From the NCBI GenBank assembly GCA_022494885.1, contig JAGVSM010003823.1, positions 1 to 64,000 on the forward strand: DNA of 64,000 nt, in the 5' to 3' direction. Positions 54,233 to 64,000 of this stretch are shown here, one piece after another (positions within the stretch are counted from its first letter, which is position 1; the number at the start of each line of letters is the position of its first letter). The notes under the pieces are model-generated. The model did not search any database, was not told the DNA's origin, and saw nothing but the letters and a program-made list of their open reading frames with translations. Made by a program: the position numbers and the translations under genes. The DNA is from Micrasema longulum (taxonomy: Eukaryota > Arthropoda > Insecta > Trichoptera > Brachycentridae).

Positions 54233-55739
54233 ACGGAACTTGATAACACCAAGACTGGCTGCTTTCTTTGCATAACTACGTTCAAATCTTGTACGAATTC
54301 TTATCATTTTCTGACCGATATAATACTGAGTGTAATGCGAAATTCATAGGAATATTTTTAAGTATTTCGACTCAGCAAACATTCCATAGCAGATAATATT
54401 ATTGATGATCTGTTTTTTGACAATTCTAAATACTTTTTATAAATGAGTCATTAATAATCACTATTTCCTTAAAATTTAAACAAATGAATAGTTTTGAAGT
54501 AAAATGTCTGCATATTATAAAATATGATACTGTTTTTGTCTATGCTGTAATTTATCTTTGTAATTGGGCCCCCCGGGCTGTTGTGGTGCAGAAATACGTG
54601 AATAACCTTTGAAGAGGATTTGTTTAAGAAAATATTTATTTAAAATAATATATTGTTTCACAAACTGTCGATGTGAGGTATTTACCCGTATGGGTAACAC
54701 GATTTGAGATGTTGTTTGTAATTATTGAATTGATATTGTAAATTAAGGTCACATTTTGACCAAATAAATTAGTATTTTTAATTGTAATAATCTATTATAC
54801 CCTACCTAATATAACCCATGCGACCAAGCCTTAAATAACCTTATAAACATATATATAGAACCCCTAGAACATTTACAATACCTAAATGTAATTATTTCAA
54901 TTAAGTATTTGAATAAGCAAGTTTTGATATTATATAAACGTTGTTTCCATTGCAAAATAAGGCATCTACCAAATCATTCATTTTTATGAGGGCAAAAAAC
55001 TGGTTAATTCTTTATTTTTGACGTTATAGTACAAAAGTACATTCAAAGAGGGAAATATCATTTTTTTGCAATTTTAAATTAACCAGCTAAAAAATTATTT
55101 TTTTACTTAATAGCATAAAAATATTATTTTATTTATGCGTGATGATTTGGTTAAATTTTGAACATTGTTTGTGAGCGACGTTCCGCCGATGTTCGTTTCG
55201 ACGTTCCGCCGGCGACGTTTTTTCCTGGCCACTGACAATCTGCCACAGAATTTTACACAAATAAAATATTTATAAGTTATTTCGTTCTGAAAAATAGCTT
55301 TACCAAAAAATAACACATTTTTTCGATCGCAGAATTTTGCGAAGCTATAAATTTTATTTCACTCATAAAAAAATTAAAACTCTGAAATTGGTAGAAATTT
55401 AATTTTGCAAAGGGAACGACAAAAAATGTTTTTGATATCTAGATGTTCGATGTTTTGTTGTTCTCCCGTCACATCCAATAAATGTTATCCAAAATATCAA
55501 TGTTAAAAATTATAATTGAAAATGAATCATGAATGTTTTTAAAGTGTGATTTCCTGGCCAAAATCGTTTGTACGTTTCTAAAAATTCGTCTAGCACCGCT
55601 TTAGTATGGATGCGTCTTAATATGAGTCAATACTCTTAGTATGCAAATTTATCAGAGCTAGCTGTATCATTTTTTTGGATCGCAATAAACATGTTTGGTG
55701 CGACCTGAAATTACATTTAAAAAATATTTTCTTTGACAT
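54233..55739. other. Unassigned AT-rich stretch
   Basis: No supported coding or repeats. A small GC-richer patch with a repeated 'gacgttccgccg' occurs at about 55180-55215. Confidence 0.4.
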
Positions 55740-56170
55740 TCTTCTTGTCGCTGTACTCATAACAGGACATTGAGCCCTTGAGCCCCCGCATTGAAAGTTC
55801 TTGTCCAGCTCTCTTTTGACTGCTGCTATCCTGATCTGATCTGATCGGTCCACCGTGAAGGAGATCTTCCTCTTTTTTTCACTCTCCACGCCACCGACCA
55901 CAACCAGTCGCTCCAGGCTACCTTCATTGCCACGCGCAACGTGTCCAAAGGAGAATACGTTTTAGACAAACATTAGCCAGAATAAAGTTGTCAAGGTTGA
56001 ACTCCCGACGAATGCACTAGCTGATACATCTACTGTCTACAAAATTCGGAACATGCATATCCAGCAACACATTTTAAAAGCTTCAATTCTTCGTTTGTCG
56101 CTGCTTCGATGGTCCATGTTTCTGTAACATGTAGGAAAATGGTTTGGACCAAACTCTTGACGAGCTTTAC
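55740..56170 (-). mobile_element. RTE-like LINE C-terminal relic
   Basis: Frame-shifted minus-strand coding gives DKRRIEAFKMCCWICMFRIL, then GHVARGNEGSLERLVVVGGV and RGRSPSRWTDQIRSG. These are the C-terminal landmarks of RTE-type endonuclease/reverse transcriptases as I recall them. Confidence 0.7.
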
Positions 56171-56209
56171 TTTGGTATTGTTACCATATTGGTTTTATTA
56201 CCGTATAAT

Positions 56210-56520
56210 CAGTGGTGGGATTCAACCGGTTTGCTAGAGCCGGTGCCTAAAATTTACAGAGTTCGCCAAACCGGTACTTAAAACTTTGTCGTCACACAAT
56301 ATTCCGATTGAGATCATGTATTGAAGCATGCTCGGTTTACTTGGTCCGCCGTGTTGTAAAAATATTTGAGCCTCACGAAGCGAAAAAAATACTGGAACGA
56401 TTAAAAAATTAGTGGAAGAATTCAGTTCAGAGATTGCACTTAGTAAAAGAATAAAGTGAAAGATGTACGCTTCAAAATAATTACAAGTAAATAATGTTTT
56501 CCTTTCCATAACTTGCCTGG
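56210..56520 (+). mobile_element. Possible hAT-type left end
   Basis: 'cagtggtgggattcaaccgg' at 56210 resembles widespread hAT terminal repeats of the 'cagtggtgggattcaa' type. No matching right end was found nearby, so the boundary is unknown. Confidence 0.4.
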
Positions 56521-57314
56521 TCCCTCACAGGGCCAGAATGAGATAGAAAAATTTAATACATAAAAAATGCGATAGAAAACCTAACACCTTTTTCGTAGCT
56601 CATAGTGGTTAAAGAACGTAGTAGCTCTGTACAACTCTTTGTTTTTATATAAATTTTATTATGTGTATATTTGGACGTAGCCTTACGTGTCATGTACAAG
56701 GCTAAGGTACTCGGAAAAAAACGTTTTTGTTTGTCTTGGAAATGGGATGTTCGATCACTGATTTTGGTTTATTACCTTTATGAGTCCAACCACCATTGTT
56801 ACAAAGTCCAAGAACAATGGCGCGTGATAACTACTTTTAACGACAGTGTGGATATTAGTGATGGGTTATTATCTTTCCTGCATTCCGCTTCAAGATTATG
56901 GCGTTGTTAACTGAAAAATTTGCACTGAAATAACAGATATTTGATACTCTGTGAAGAAATATCATCGCATAGACAATAGTCACCATTCCTTAATTTAAAC
57001 CTGCATAGGTAACTTCTCATAGTTCCGTGTCCGGTAAAAATTTGGGTCGTTTCGAAAGTACTTTGGTGATGACGACGGAAGTTTGCTGCATCAGCCGGCG
57101 TTGGGAAAAACATTTTAGTGATTTTACCTGTAGAAGAAGCGAACAACTCTTGAATCTGTATGTACTTTTAAATCTGTTGATGTTCAGAATAAAAACCTTT
57201 TTTTGGAAGAGGAAGTAGGGGTAAGAGAGGGCAAATTTGTTCTTGAAATTTTTTAATCTCATCACTGCGTATAATGGATTGAAATAAAATATGCATTATA
57301 GGATTTTGTCGATT

Positions 57315-57730
57315 TTAGAAAACAAAAATATGGTTATCTTCTTGAATCAATCCCCAAGTTTTGTCCAACACCTGTATGTCCTTTACTTCTTCCCCGTTTA
57401 TTCCTGTCCTCAGCAGCTCTATTAAAGTGGTCATATTACGTAGTTGATATGATCTCCTTTTATTTAAGCGGGTACAGAGAAGTCCTTCGTGCTTCGTTCC
57501 CTCGGCCGTTCCTTCCAAAAATCATGCAAGAGATTCCTTATGGCGCAAAATGCGTCCGATCCGATTGGCATGCCTTTTTGATACGGCGTTTTTTGCAAAT
57601 GCCTGTGTTTTTCAATTCTGTCTAGTACTTCATCACTCGTAATGTGATCTCTTTGTGGAATTTCCAGCAATCTTCCGTAGGACAATGTCTTGATGGGCTC
57701 AAGACTGCGTTTCTCTCCTTTATAAACATT
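57315..57730 (-). mobile_element. LINE-like pol C-terminal relic
   Basis: Minus-strand frames read LLEIPQRDHITSDEVLDRIE, similar to the 'RxxxIPWxDxxTNxEVLxR' block of several insect LINE pols, followed by a shorter frame in another phase to 57315. The match is moderate. Confidence 0.4.
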
Positions 57731-57739
57731 CATTTGATA

Positions 57740-58799
57740 TTTTAACGAACAACCAAATATGTACGTTCCATGACGTTAAACCTTGTTTTAAATTGACCCT
57801 TCTCTGTTTCTAAATAATGTAAGAACTACTTTACAAAAATATATTATTTTAATTGTTCTCTATTTTAGAATGCATGTTTTTTCAATACAACCCAATGGAT
57901 AATTTTAAACATATTTGAATAGAATCACAAGTGAATAATAAAAATATGGTATTACTAAAATATATTGTATCAAATAAGAAATAAATATAAGAAAATATTT
58001 TCAACTATTAAAAAAGCCAAATAAAGGATAAAAGGGAGTTTAGAATTAAAAGCAACAAACTCCTTATTATTTTTTTATGAGGATGCAACCCATAACTTTT
58101 TCTTTATTTTGGAGAATGTTACTTTTGATTCTGTACGTCTCATTCGTAGTGCCCACATGTTCTGTGAAAGAAACCAACATTAATCCAAAATATATGTTTT
58201 TTATTGTTTGCATTCAATCGCATTTTGATCGTATAAACAACTCGTAATATTTTTTTTTATTTATAAATCATATAACACAAAGTATTTTACAAGTATAATA
58301 CGTTGAATTACATTCGCAGGAGTTACAACAACTCAATACGGGACATAAATAATATGAACATTTAGAAAATAACACATATTGAGAACAACAAAGAAACAAA
58401 GCAAGTTTAGCACCTTTATAACTAAATATAGCACAACAATATATACGCCAAAAACCTTTTCTTACACAAGCAGAATAAATATGTACAAAAAAAAACGCTT
58501 TTAAGAATAAAAAAAGAGTAGTGAATCTACTAAGGGAGATAAGGTCATCAACAACACATGCCATGCACATGATGCAGCCATAGTGATGATGAGAACATAT
58601 CCATCTCGGTTAGTAAACATCTGCATGCCTAAGAAATGTCGTATGGTACAATGCACACATGATTATTGAAAACATAATTTGGATATACAAAACGTGTGTC
58701 TGACCGATCATGGTATATACAATTGAGGCGAGGATAGATAGAGAGAAAATAAAAAATACGAAAAACCAAGCAGAAAAACTAAATAGAAAAACAAATAAC
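57740..58799. other. Unassigned AT-rich stretch
   Basis: The minus-strand ORF at 58268-58570 is Cys- and aromatic-rich but has no domain; the T/A-run at about 58248-58262 could be the tail of a minus-strand retroelement. Nothing firm. Confidence 0.35.
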
Positions 58800-58915
58800 T
58801 ACTTAGAACGTCAGAGATGAAAGCACTAAAGGCAATCGCAGGGAAACCCAAAAGAGTCAGAATCTAGTCAAGAAGTTAGACGGAATTGCGATACCCAGTT
58901 CATAGTAAATAGATC
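58800..58915 (+). mobile_element. Very short LINE pol relic
   Basis: The plus strand reads SEMKALKAIAGKPKRVRI before a stop, matching the 'EMKxLRxxxGKTRxDRI' block of insect LINE reverse transcriptases. Confidence 0.5.
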
Positions 58916-59037
58916 AATCTGTCTACAGTAGTATTTCTGCCTTCAATCTAATGAATAAACACCTCGCTAGAATGAATCGCTCTGGAACTTCTAAATAAAT
59001 GGTTCTGCAATGCAGATGATAAAACACATATGTGTAT

Positions 59038-59105
59038 TGTAACAAAGTAGTACGATGAAAAAGCACCATCGTACACTGTGTTACAATTGGCGCCCAACGA
59101 GGGGC
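59038..59105 (+). mobile_element. LTR-retrotransposon edge with tRNA-Lys-type primer-binding site
   Basis: TGTAACA...TGTTACA (59038-59085) has inverted edges typical of Ty3/Gypsy LTR termini. It is followed two bases later by 'tggcgcccaacgaggggc' (59088), matching the 3' end of tRNA-Lys except for one base. The 48-bp palindrome is too short to be a complete LTR, so LTR ends may have been joined by deletion. No gag or pol is seen. Confidence 0.55.
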
Positions 59106-59956
59106 TTCTGCAACTCGGTTAATTTTTTGTTATAGACCATGCTTTTTATAACTGTCACAAACGACTTCGTTTACGTAAATTGACCAGACTCTTAGGGCTT
59201 TACTTATTAGATTTCCTTATACCAGGTTTACATTAAGAAATAACTCTACCCGGTTCAAATACTTATAACCGATATAAAAAAAAGCTTGCTTATAAACATA
59301 GCCTGGAATAACAATACATGGGTTATTTCATGCTTTTTTTTTTAAACAGTCAACACTGATATGTGCGCGTGCGCAGTAACTTTTATAATAACAACAAACA
59401 AAGTTCAAAGTCAAATCAAAACTACTGTCAGTGTAATGGAGAACATGGAGAAAACCGTTACAAAAAGAAATCAAAATCGGGAAGAAGAGGAGAAGGTAAA
59501 AACCAGTTCTTTAGATTATTCGTGTTTCTTTTTTTATCGCAGTTAATTTAAATAAATTTTAAAAAGAAGATTTTATTAATTGAATAAACGAAGCAAACAT
59601 TAAAAAGCTATTGATTTTAGATTTATCATTGTTTGGAAGTAAACATACGAACATGTGCGGTGTAGAATTATTTCTAAGTCATATTATAACACCAATAATT
59701 AATAAAACAATATGTGCATTTTTGTTCACTGACGTATAATTAATTAGACACAGAATTCCTTTAATTTCCATGATATTTTGTTAAATTAACTTATTTTATT
59801 TTTGTCTTGTACACCATTTTGTAAAAAGGTCCGAAATTATATTGTTAATGTATTTGATACAATAAGTGTAGTGTAAAGTTTCCGCAAACAAAGTTTTGTA
59901 AAGATTCCATTGAAAATAAACGTAAAACTGGTACTTCTCAATAAAAAATTATAAAG
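59106..59956. other. Unassigned stretch
   Basis: Overlapping short ORFs at 59361-59551 are low-complexity and unrecognised. Confidence 0.4.
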
Positions 59957-60646
59957 CATAGAATAAACAATAGTCCAGAAGGAGCGTAGAATCATATTTG
60001 ACTACATCGGACTGTGTCCAATAATTCCTTCACTATGGCCTACTTTCGCCGCGGGCATTCGTGATGTCGCCGCGTAATGTTGCTTGGTGGGAAAAAAAAT
60101 ATTCGTAACACAAATGTAAGGTACAAAAAAGCAATCTGTTAATTTCTCTAGAATTTTATTGTGCGCGGAAACATTGATTGACACAACAGAGTAGATACGT
60201 AAAGGGTCATTTTATTTGACATAAAACGGATATTTTATATCGTGTTAAATAATATTTGATGTTTTAAAGATAATGTCGGTAAAATGTCCACCACGTCGTT
60301 GTTTAATCCGAGATATTTTTTTTTATTAGTTCTCTCATTACCCTTGCGAAATTTCCATTTTGTTTCTTCGACAATCTGAGAGAGGGAAAAATAATTCAAT
60401 TTTTAAGTAATGCATTTGCTACTTACACATTCATTTGCTAATTACACCTGAAATGTGATACCATCCTGTTTCTACACTTTAAAAGGACACAACACGGCAT
60501 AGTTGAATTCAAATTAGGAGTTGCGTACTGAGCGACGTCTTCAAAGAAACTAATGCGTCAAAATGTAAACCTACTCATTTTTTAGTAGTTTAGTCGCCTT
60601 CTGTTTGATGCGCGTATGCGGTTTCTGGACTATTCTTAATTCTATG
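59957..60646 (-). mobile_element. THAP-domain DNA transposon derivative, copy 4
   Basis: Ends 'catagaataaacaatagtcc' and 'ggactattcttaattctatg'. The 'gcctactttcgccgcgggca' and 'acacaacacggcatagttga' segments are shared. The THAP start codon is present on the minus strand but the frame is degraded. Confidence 0.75.
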
Positions 60647-60820
60647 CTAATATGACCACGTGTTAAGTACCGAGGGACAGGTTGAAACCTGCAACGATTC
60701 AGTTAAAACAAACCACTGACTGCTTCAAAATATTAAATGAATTAAATTCTATGCATATTAGGCTACATAATGCATATGTACCAGCTTGACTGGTCAATTT
60801 AAAGGAGGTAAACTAAAGTT

Positions 60821-61349
60821 CTTAAAATATAGCTTGATTAGAATGACAGCTGTCAAACTATTTTCTTTGGTGATGGGAAATTACTGAACACTGATCAAAT
60901 CGATTTTATCAGTTATTTCATGCAATCATGAAACTCTGTTTCCGAAAATTTATATATCGCAAAAACGGTATTTTAGTGTGTTTAACACAATTTTTCACCA
61001 AAAAATAAAACATTTATACTTTTTTCATGAACAACATCAAATGAATTATTTTTTTATTCGATCAATTCACATTGACCAATTTGTCCCATCTCTAACGTTT
61101 TTGCAAAATGATTTAACCTTGTAAGAACGTCGTTAATAATTAGGTTTATTTTAGTTTTTATTAGTTTTAAAGGCGATTATAAATATTTATGTTGATTTAT
61201 GTGTCAAGCATTGTATTAAAAAAATAAATTAACACGCCAGATACGAATGATTTTTCGTGTGTCAATATAAATAACTCCTTTGATGTTACTACAAAGTTAT
61301 GTCGTCACTTTTTCTGACAAATGTCATTCTAATCAAGCTATATTTTAAG
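60821..61349. mobile_element. TIR element, 28-bp perfect ends
   Basis: 60821-60848 ('cttaaaatatagcttgatta'...) and 61322-61349 are exact inverted copies around a ~470-bp AT-rich non-coding interior. MITE-like; superfamily unknown. Confidence 0.75.
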
Positions 61350-61969
61350 GACTATAATCATTAAACTCTCGTTAAAACAAATTTAAACTTTGCAGACGGA
61401 TAAAGATAACTCTATAATGTATAAATATTTTTTTATAAAATCTTGAGTATTTTCACCGGTAACTTGAAATTAAACATGTTTTAAATAAATAATCATACAT
61501 TTCCACATAGAAAATTCGATTTTACTTGATAAACAATTGAAGATTCATGTGATCCGTATTAACAAATTTATAAATCTGTCGACTTCCCGTTTTAATCTCC
61601 TTTTGAAAAACATTTGACGGTTAATATGGACTTCACGAATGCGCTATATTTGTTTCCAAGCATTTTATTTATTATTATACGCTTTGTACACCTCGCTCCA
61701 GTATTGATAAAATTGATAATTAATTTATTAATTGATTATTCAAATATATTTATTTTAATTAATATGATAACTGCCCGATAATAACAAATATTGTAGTATT
61801 TAAAGATTGTAGAAAATAACCTAACATTGTGGGTCCATTTGTATTGAATATTATCAACGTAGATACTTCCTTGAAATCCTCTCAAAAATTTCAATCAATG
61901 GTTTTATTCCCGCCAGCATTTTTTTTCTTCTTTCTCTTCATCTAGATCGGTTGATCTGTTTTGGTAGAA

Positions 61970-62150
61970 AGCCGCTAGTCTTAGGACGTCGAGATCCAAC
62001 TGTTCCTCCGCCTTTTAGGCGGTCTTCCAGAAAGACGATGACCAGGTGGAATTTCATTAGCTGCAATGTAAGAGATTCTGGAGTTGTCCATTCTGTTTAG
62101 ATGATCTCTCTACAATCTTCTTCTTGCTCTGATCCATCGCACAACATTTT
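61970..62150 (-). mobile_element. LINE pol C-terminal relic
   Basis: The minus strand reads RDHLNRMDNSRISYIAANEI then GRPPKRRRNSWISTS, the familiar 'HINRMxxxRxxxxA...GRPPKRW' end of insect LINE pols, with small lesions. Confidence 0.65.
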
Positions 62151-62496
62151 TGCGAAACATTCTTGATTGCGGATTCAATCTCTAAAGCTATGATTTCCTA
62201 GCAGAGCGATGCTGTCATCTAGAGGCCGTCATGTGGCGGCGGACGACGTCATTCAAACGTCGTCTGTACAAATAATGGCTCTGGTTTCCCAGAAAGCGTT
62301 GATTGTAAACGGAACGTCAAACATCGGTGCCGTCATTTGCTGGATGGCTGTCATAGCGGTGCGAACAGTCTTCGGACGGTGTGAACGTGTAGCGATGAAC
62401 ATTTTTACCTGTCAAAGCTGTCAAAATAGTGCAAACGTGACTAGTGGAATTGACGAAATTTTGAGTGATTTTGTAAAAAATCACGGAGCTTTGTAT

Positions 62497-62796
62497 TGTG
62501 GCGAGCAACACTAACAGCCGTGAAGTAGACAGGACCGAACTCCGCTTTGGCCCGCAACGCGTAGTCCACTGCAACGTCAGCTCGGACGAGATATTAAACT
62601 CCGTGCATCGGAAGAACGCACTACATTTCATCTTGGCATTTCTTGTCACCTGCCCACAGCTCTCCGCCAGTGTTTGCTATTGTAAATTCCTTCTGTACAA
62701 GATAATAGGATGTAACTCGTGTCCAATTACAATAAATAACTGCTCATTTAACCTCAAATCAACTCACGCGCACACGTCCCATAAATGGTGACCCCG
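62497..62796 (+). mobile_element. LTR-like segment with tRNA-Trp-type primer-binding site
   Basis: A GC-richer segment starting 'tgtggcgagcaacactaaca' contains 'attacaataaataactgctc' (poly(A)-signal context) and ends 'acacgtccca'. Five bases later 'tggtgaccccg' (62786-62796) complements the 3' end of tRNA-Trp (CGGGGTCA-CCA). This is the layout of a 5' LTR plus primer-binding site of a Gypsy-type element. No internal coding follows. LTR limits are approximate. Confidence 0.5.
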
Positions 62797-63151
62797 TAGT
62801 CTCAAATGTTTCATTTACAATCTGTATTTTTTATTTTTGAATAACGGCGTGGTTGGGCTGAGCATGAAGAGCAAAGACTGTAAAAAGCTCAGTTAAAACA
62901 ACATTTGAGGAGAATCGGGACAACACAGCATGTAAATAACAATTTAAATGAATACCAAATAAAAATATATTATTTGCCACAAGAAAAAATACAACATCTA
63001 CATCTATAGTTTTGCTATTTTAAAACATTTCTCAAATGTGACAGATCGTGGGCGCTTATTCCAGCGCAAATTTTTGCTAATGAAACCGCTTTCTCTAAGT
63101 TTATATCTCAAGACACCGTTAAGTCAGTCGTCTTATTCCACCTACCAAACC

Positions 63152-63267
63152 TGGCATAAAGTTACGCTTAGGCATAGTGGTAAAATAAGGATGAAAATAC
63201 CATCCTTATTCTACAACTATAAAAAATATGGTATTATACCACAATACCTAGGCGTAACTTTATGCCA
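63152..63267. repeat. Palindromic element, 29-bp arms plus inner hairpin
   Basis: 63152-63180 and 63239-63267 are inverted copies with three mismatches ('tggcataaagttacgc'). A perfect 10-bp inner hairpin ('aataaggatg', 'catccttatt') lies at 63184-63210. Spurious ORFs come from it. Confidence 0.75.
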
Positions 63268-64000
63268 AGTTTATGTGTAAAGCCCGTTGTATTATGAATG
63301 TTAGATAAAGACACCGCTTTCCCAGAAATCCATAGCTTTACCGTCAATTTTAACCTTTACATTTTTTGTATCTTTAGTCACAGAAATTTGTAGATAGTGG
63401 GCATCATAGTTTAAAATAAATTGATAAAACATATCAAAATATACTTCATGAGAAATTGTATACAAATTTATAAATCATTTCATTTATAGTACATTTGCCA
63501 TACTCAATATTGCTGCTTTTATGCATAAAATTTACAAAATAACACTGCTGGATTTGATAGAAATATATACACATTTCTTATGTAACGAATTCTCTTACAA
63601 TATTCACTAAAACAAATTTAAATTTAAATACTAACTACCATGTCTGAAAACCACCTTAATAATATATTACTGCGCAAGTCATGCACGGGAGACATCTACC
63701 GACTCAGTTTTTATGACGTAGATTTCGACAAAAATGTTAAAAGCTAAAATTTTATCCTTACGATTGTTTGTCAAGTGTGACGCCGTGCGCAGAATATAAT
63801 AAACTTTGGTCAAAAATAGATTGATCCTCAATAGTTTTCTGCCGCGTTTTTTATTATTCTTCTAGGAATGAAATTATATTTCAAAAGTGAGTTTTTGACA
63901 CCAAATAAAAGATTTTCTTATTGTTCTTAGGTAAATCCCGTCCAAATTATTGTGTGTTGGATATTATATGATTATATTTAATTATTGTGTGTTGTAATCC
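63268..64000. other. Unassigned AT-rich end of window
   Basis: No feature recognised. Confidence 0.4.

Noticed and set aside
58268..58570. Cys-rich minus-strand ORF as a secreted peptide gene
   Set aside because: No signal peptide pattern, no regular Cys spacing and a low-complexity N-terminal part; a chance frame in AT-rich DNA.
62209..62514. 101-codon plus-strand ORF as a gene
   Set aside because: Overlaps a different open frame at its end and runs into an LTR-like segment; no domain recognised.
1..64000. CRISPR arrays, operons, phage or plasmid modules
   Set aside because: No regularly spaced repeats, no dense ORFs or bacterial ribosome binding sites; spliced gene and retroelements show a eukaryotic nuclear genome.

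Overview
The window looks like AT-rich nuclear DNA from an arthropod, most likely an insect. It contains one spliced gene with GT-AG introns, several kinds of tRNA-derived SINE, many decayed non-LTR retrotransposons, Penelope-like elements, DNA-transposon derivatives (hAT, mariner, THAP-domain type) and small-genome-like simple repeats. Nothing is bacterial: there are no operons, no dense ORFs and no Shine-Dalgarno sites. The species cannot be named from the sequence.

The only host gene I can support is an RGK-family (Rad/Gem/Rem/Kir) small GTPase on the + strand. Six coding exons are visible at 26226-26480, 34035-34222, 44525-44616, 45058-45241, 46728-46860 and 51674-51848. They splice into one frame of 341 complete codons plus a stop, and phases agree at all five junctions. 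The product has a Ser/Arg-rich N-terminal extension, a P-loop, a non-canonical G3, NKAD, ETSV and the RGK-type C-terminal tail ending SKSCENLHVL. The first visible exon starts inside a codon, so the N-terminus and promoter lie upstream: either outside the window or in small exons I could not recognise.

Layout. 1-26225 is transposon-derived or unassigned upstream sequence (possibly also introns of the same gene): LINE 3' fragments, three DNA-transposon families, a Penelope-like fragment, SINEs, a mariner relic and a long T/C-rich tract just before the first exon. 26226-51848 is the RGK gene. Its introns of about 7.6, 10.3, 0.44, 1.5 and 4.8 kb are packed with LINE remnants, an unusual fold-back repeat family, an intact-ended hAT MITE with 8-bp target duplication, a second Penelope-like copy and SINEs. 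51849-64000 holds a polyadenylation signal, another copy of a TIR transposon with a nested SINE, RTE-like and other LINE tails, two LTR/primer-binding-site remnants and several inverted-repeat elements.

Most interesting for follow-up: (1) a dispersed fold-back repeat family (at least 12 copies between 20.1 and 47.8 kb, concentrated in the RGK introns) whose core is open in three copies and sits after a splice-acceptor-like motif; (2) a 30-bp inverted repeat at 51361-51494 enclosing a hammerhead-ribozyme-like core; (3) several non-autonomous elements with exact ends. All homology calls rest on recognising motifs by eye; no database search was possible.
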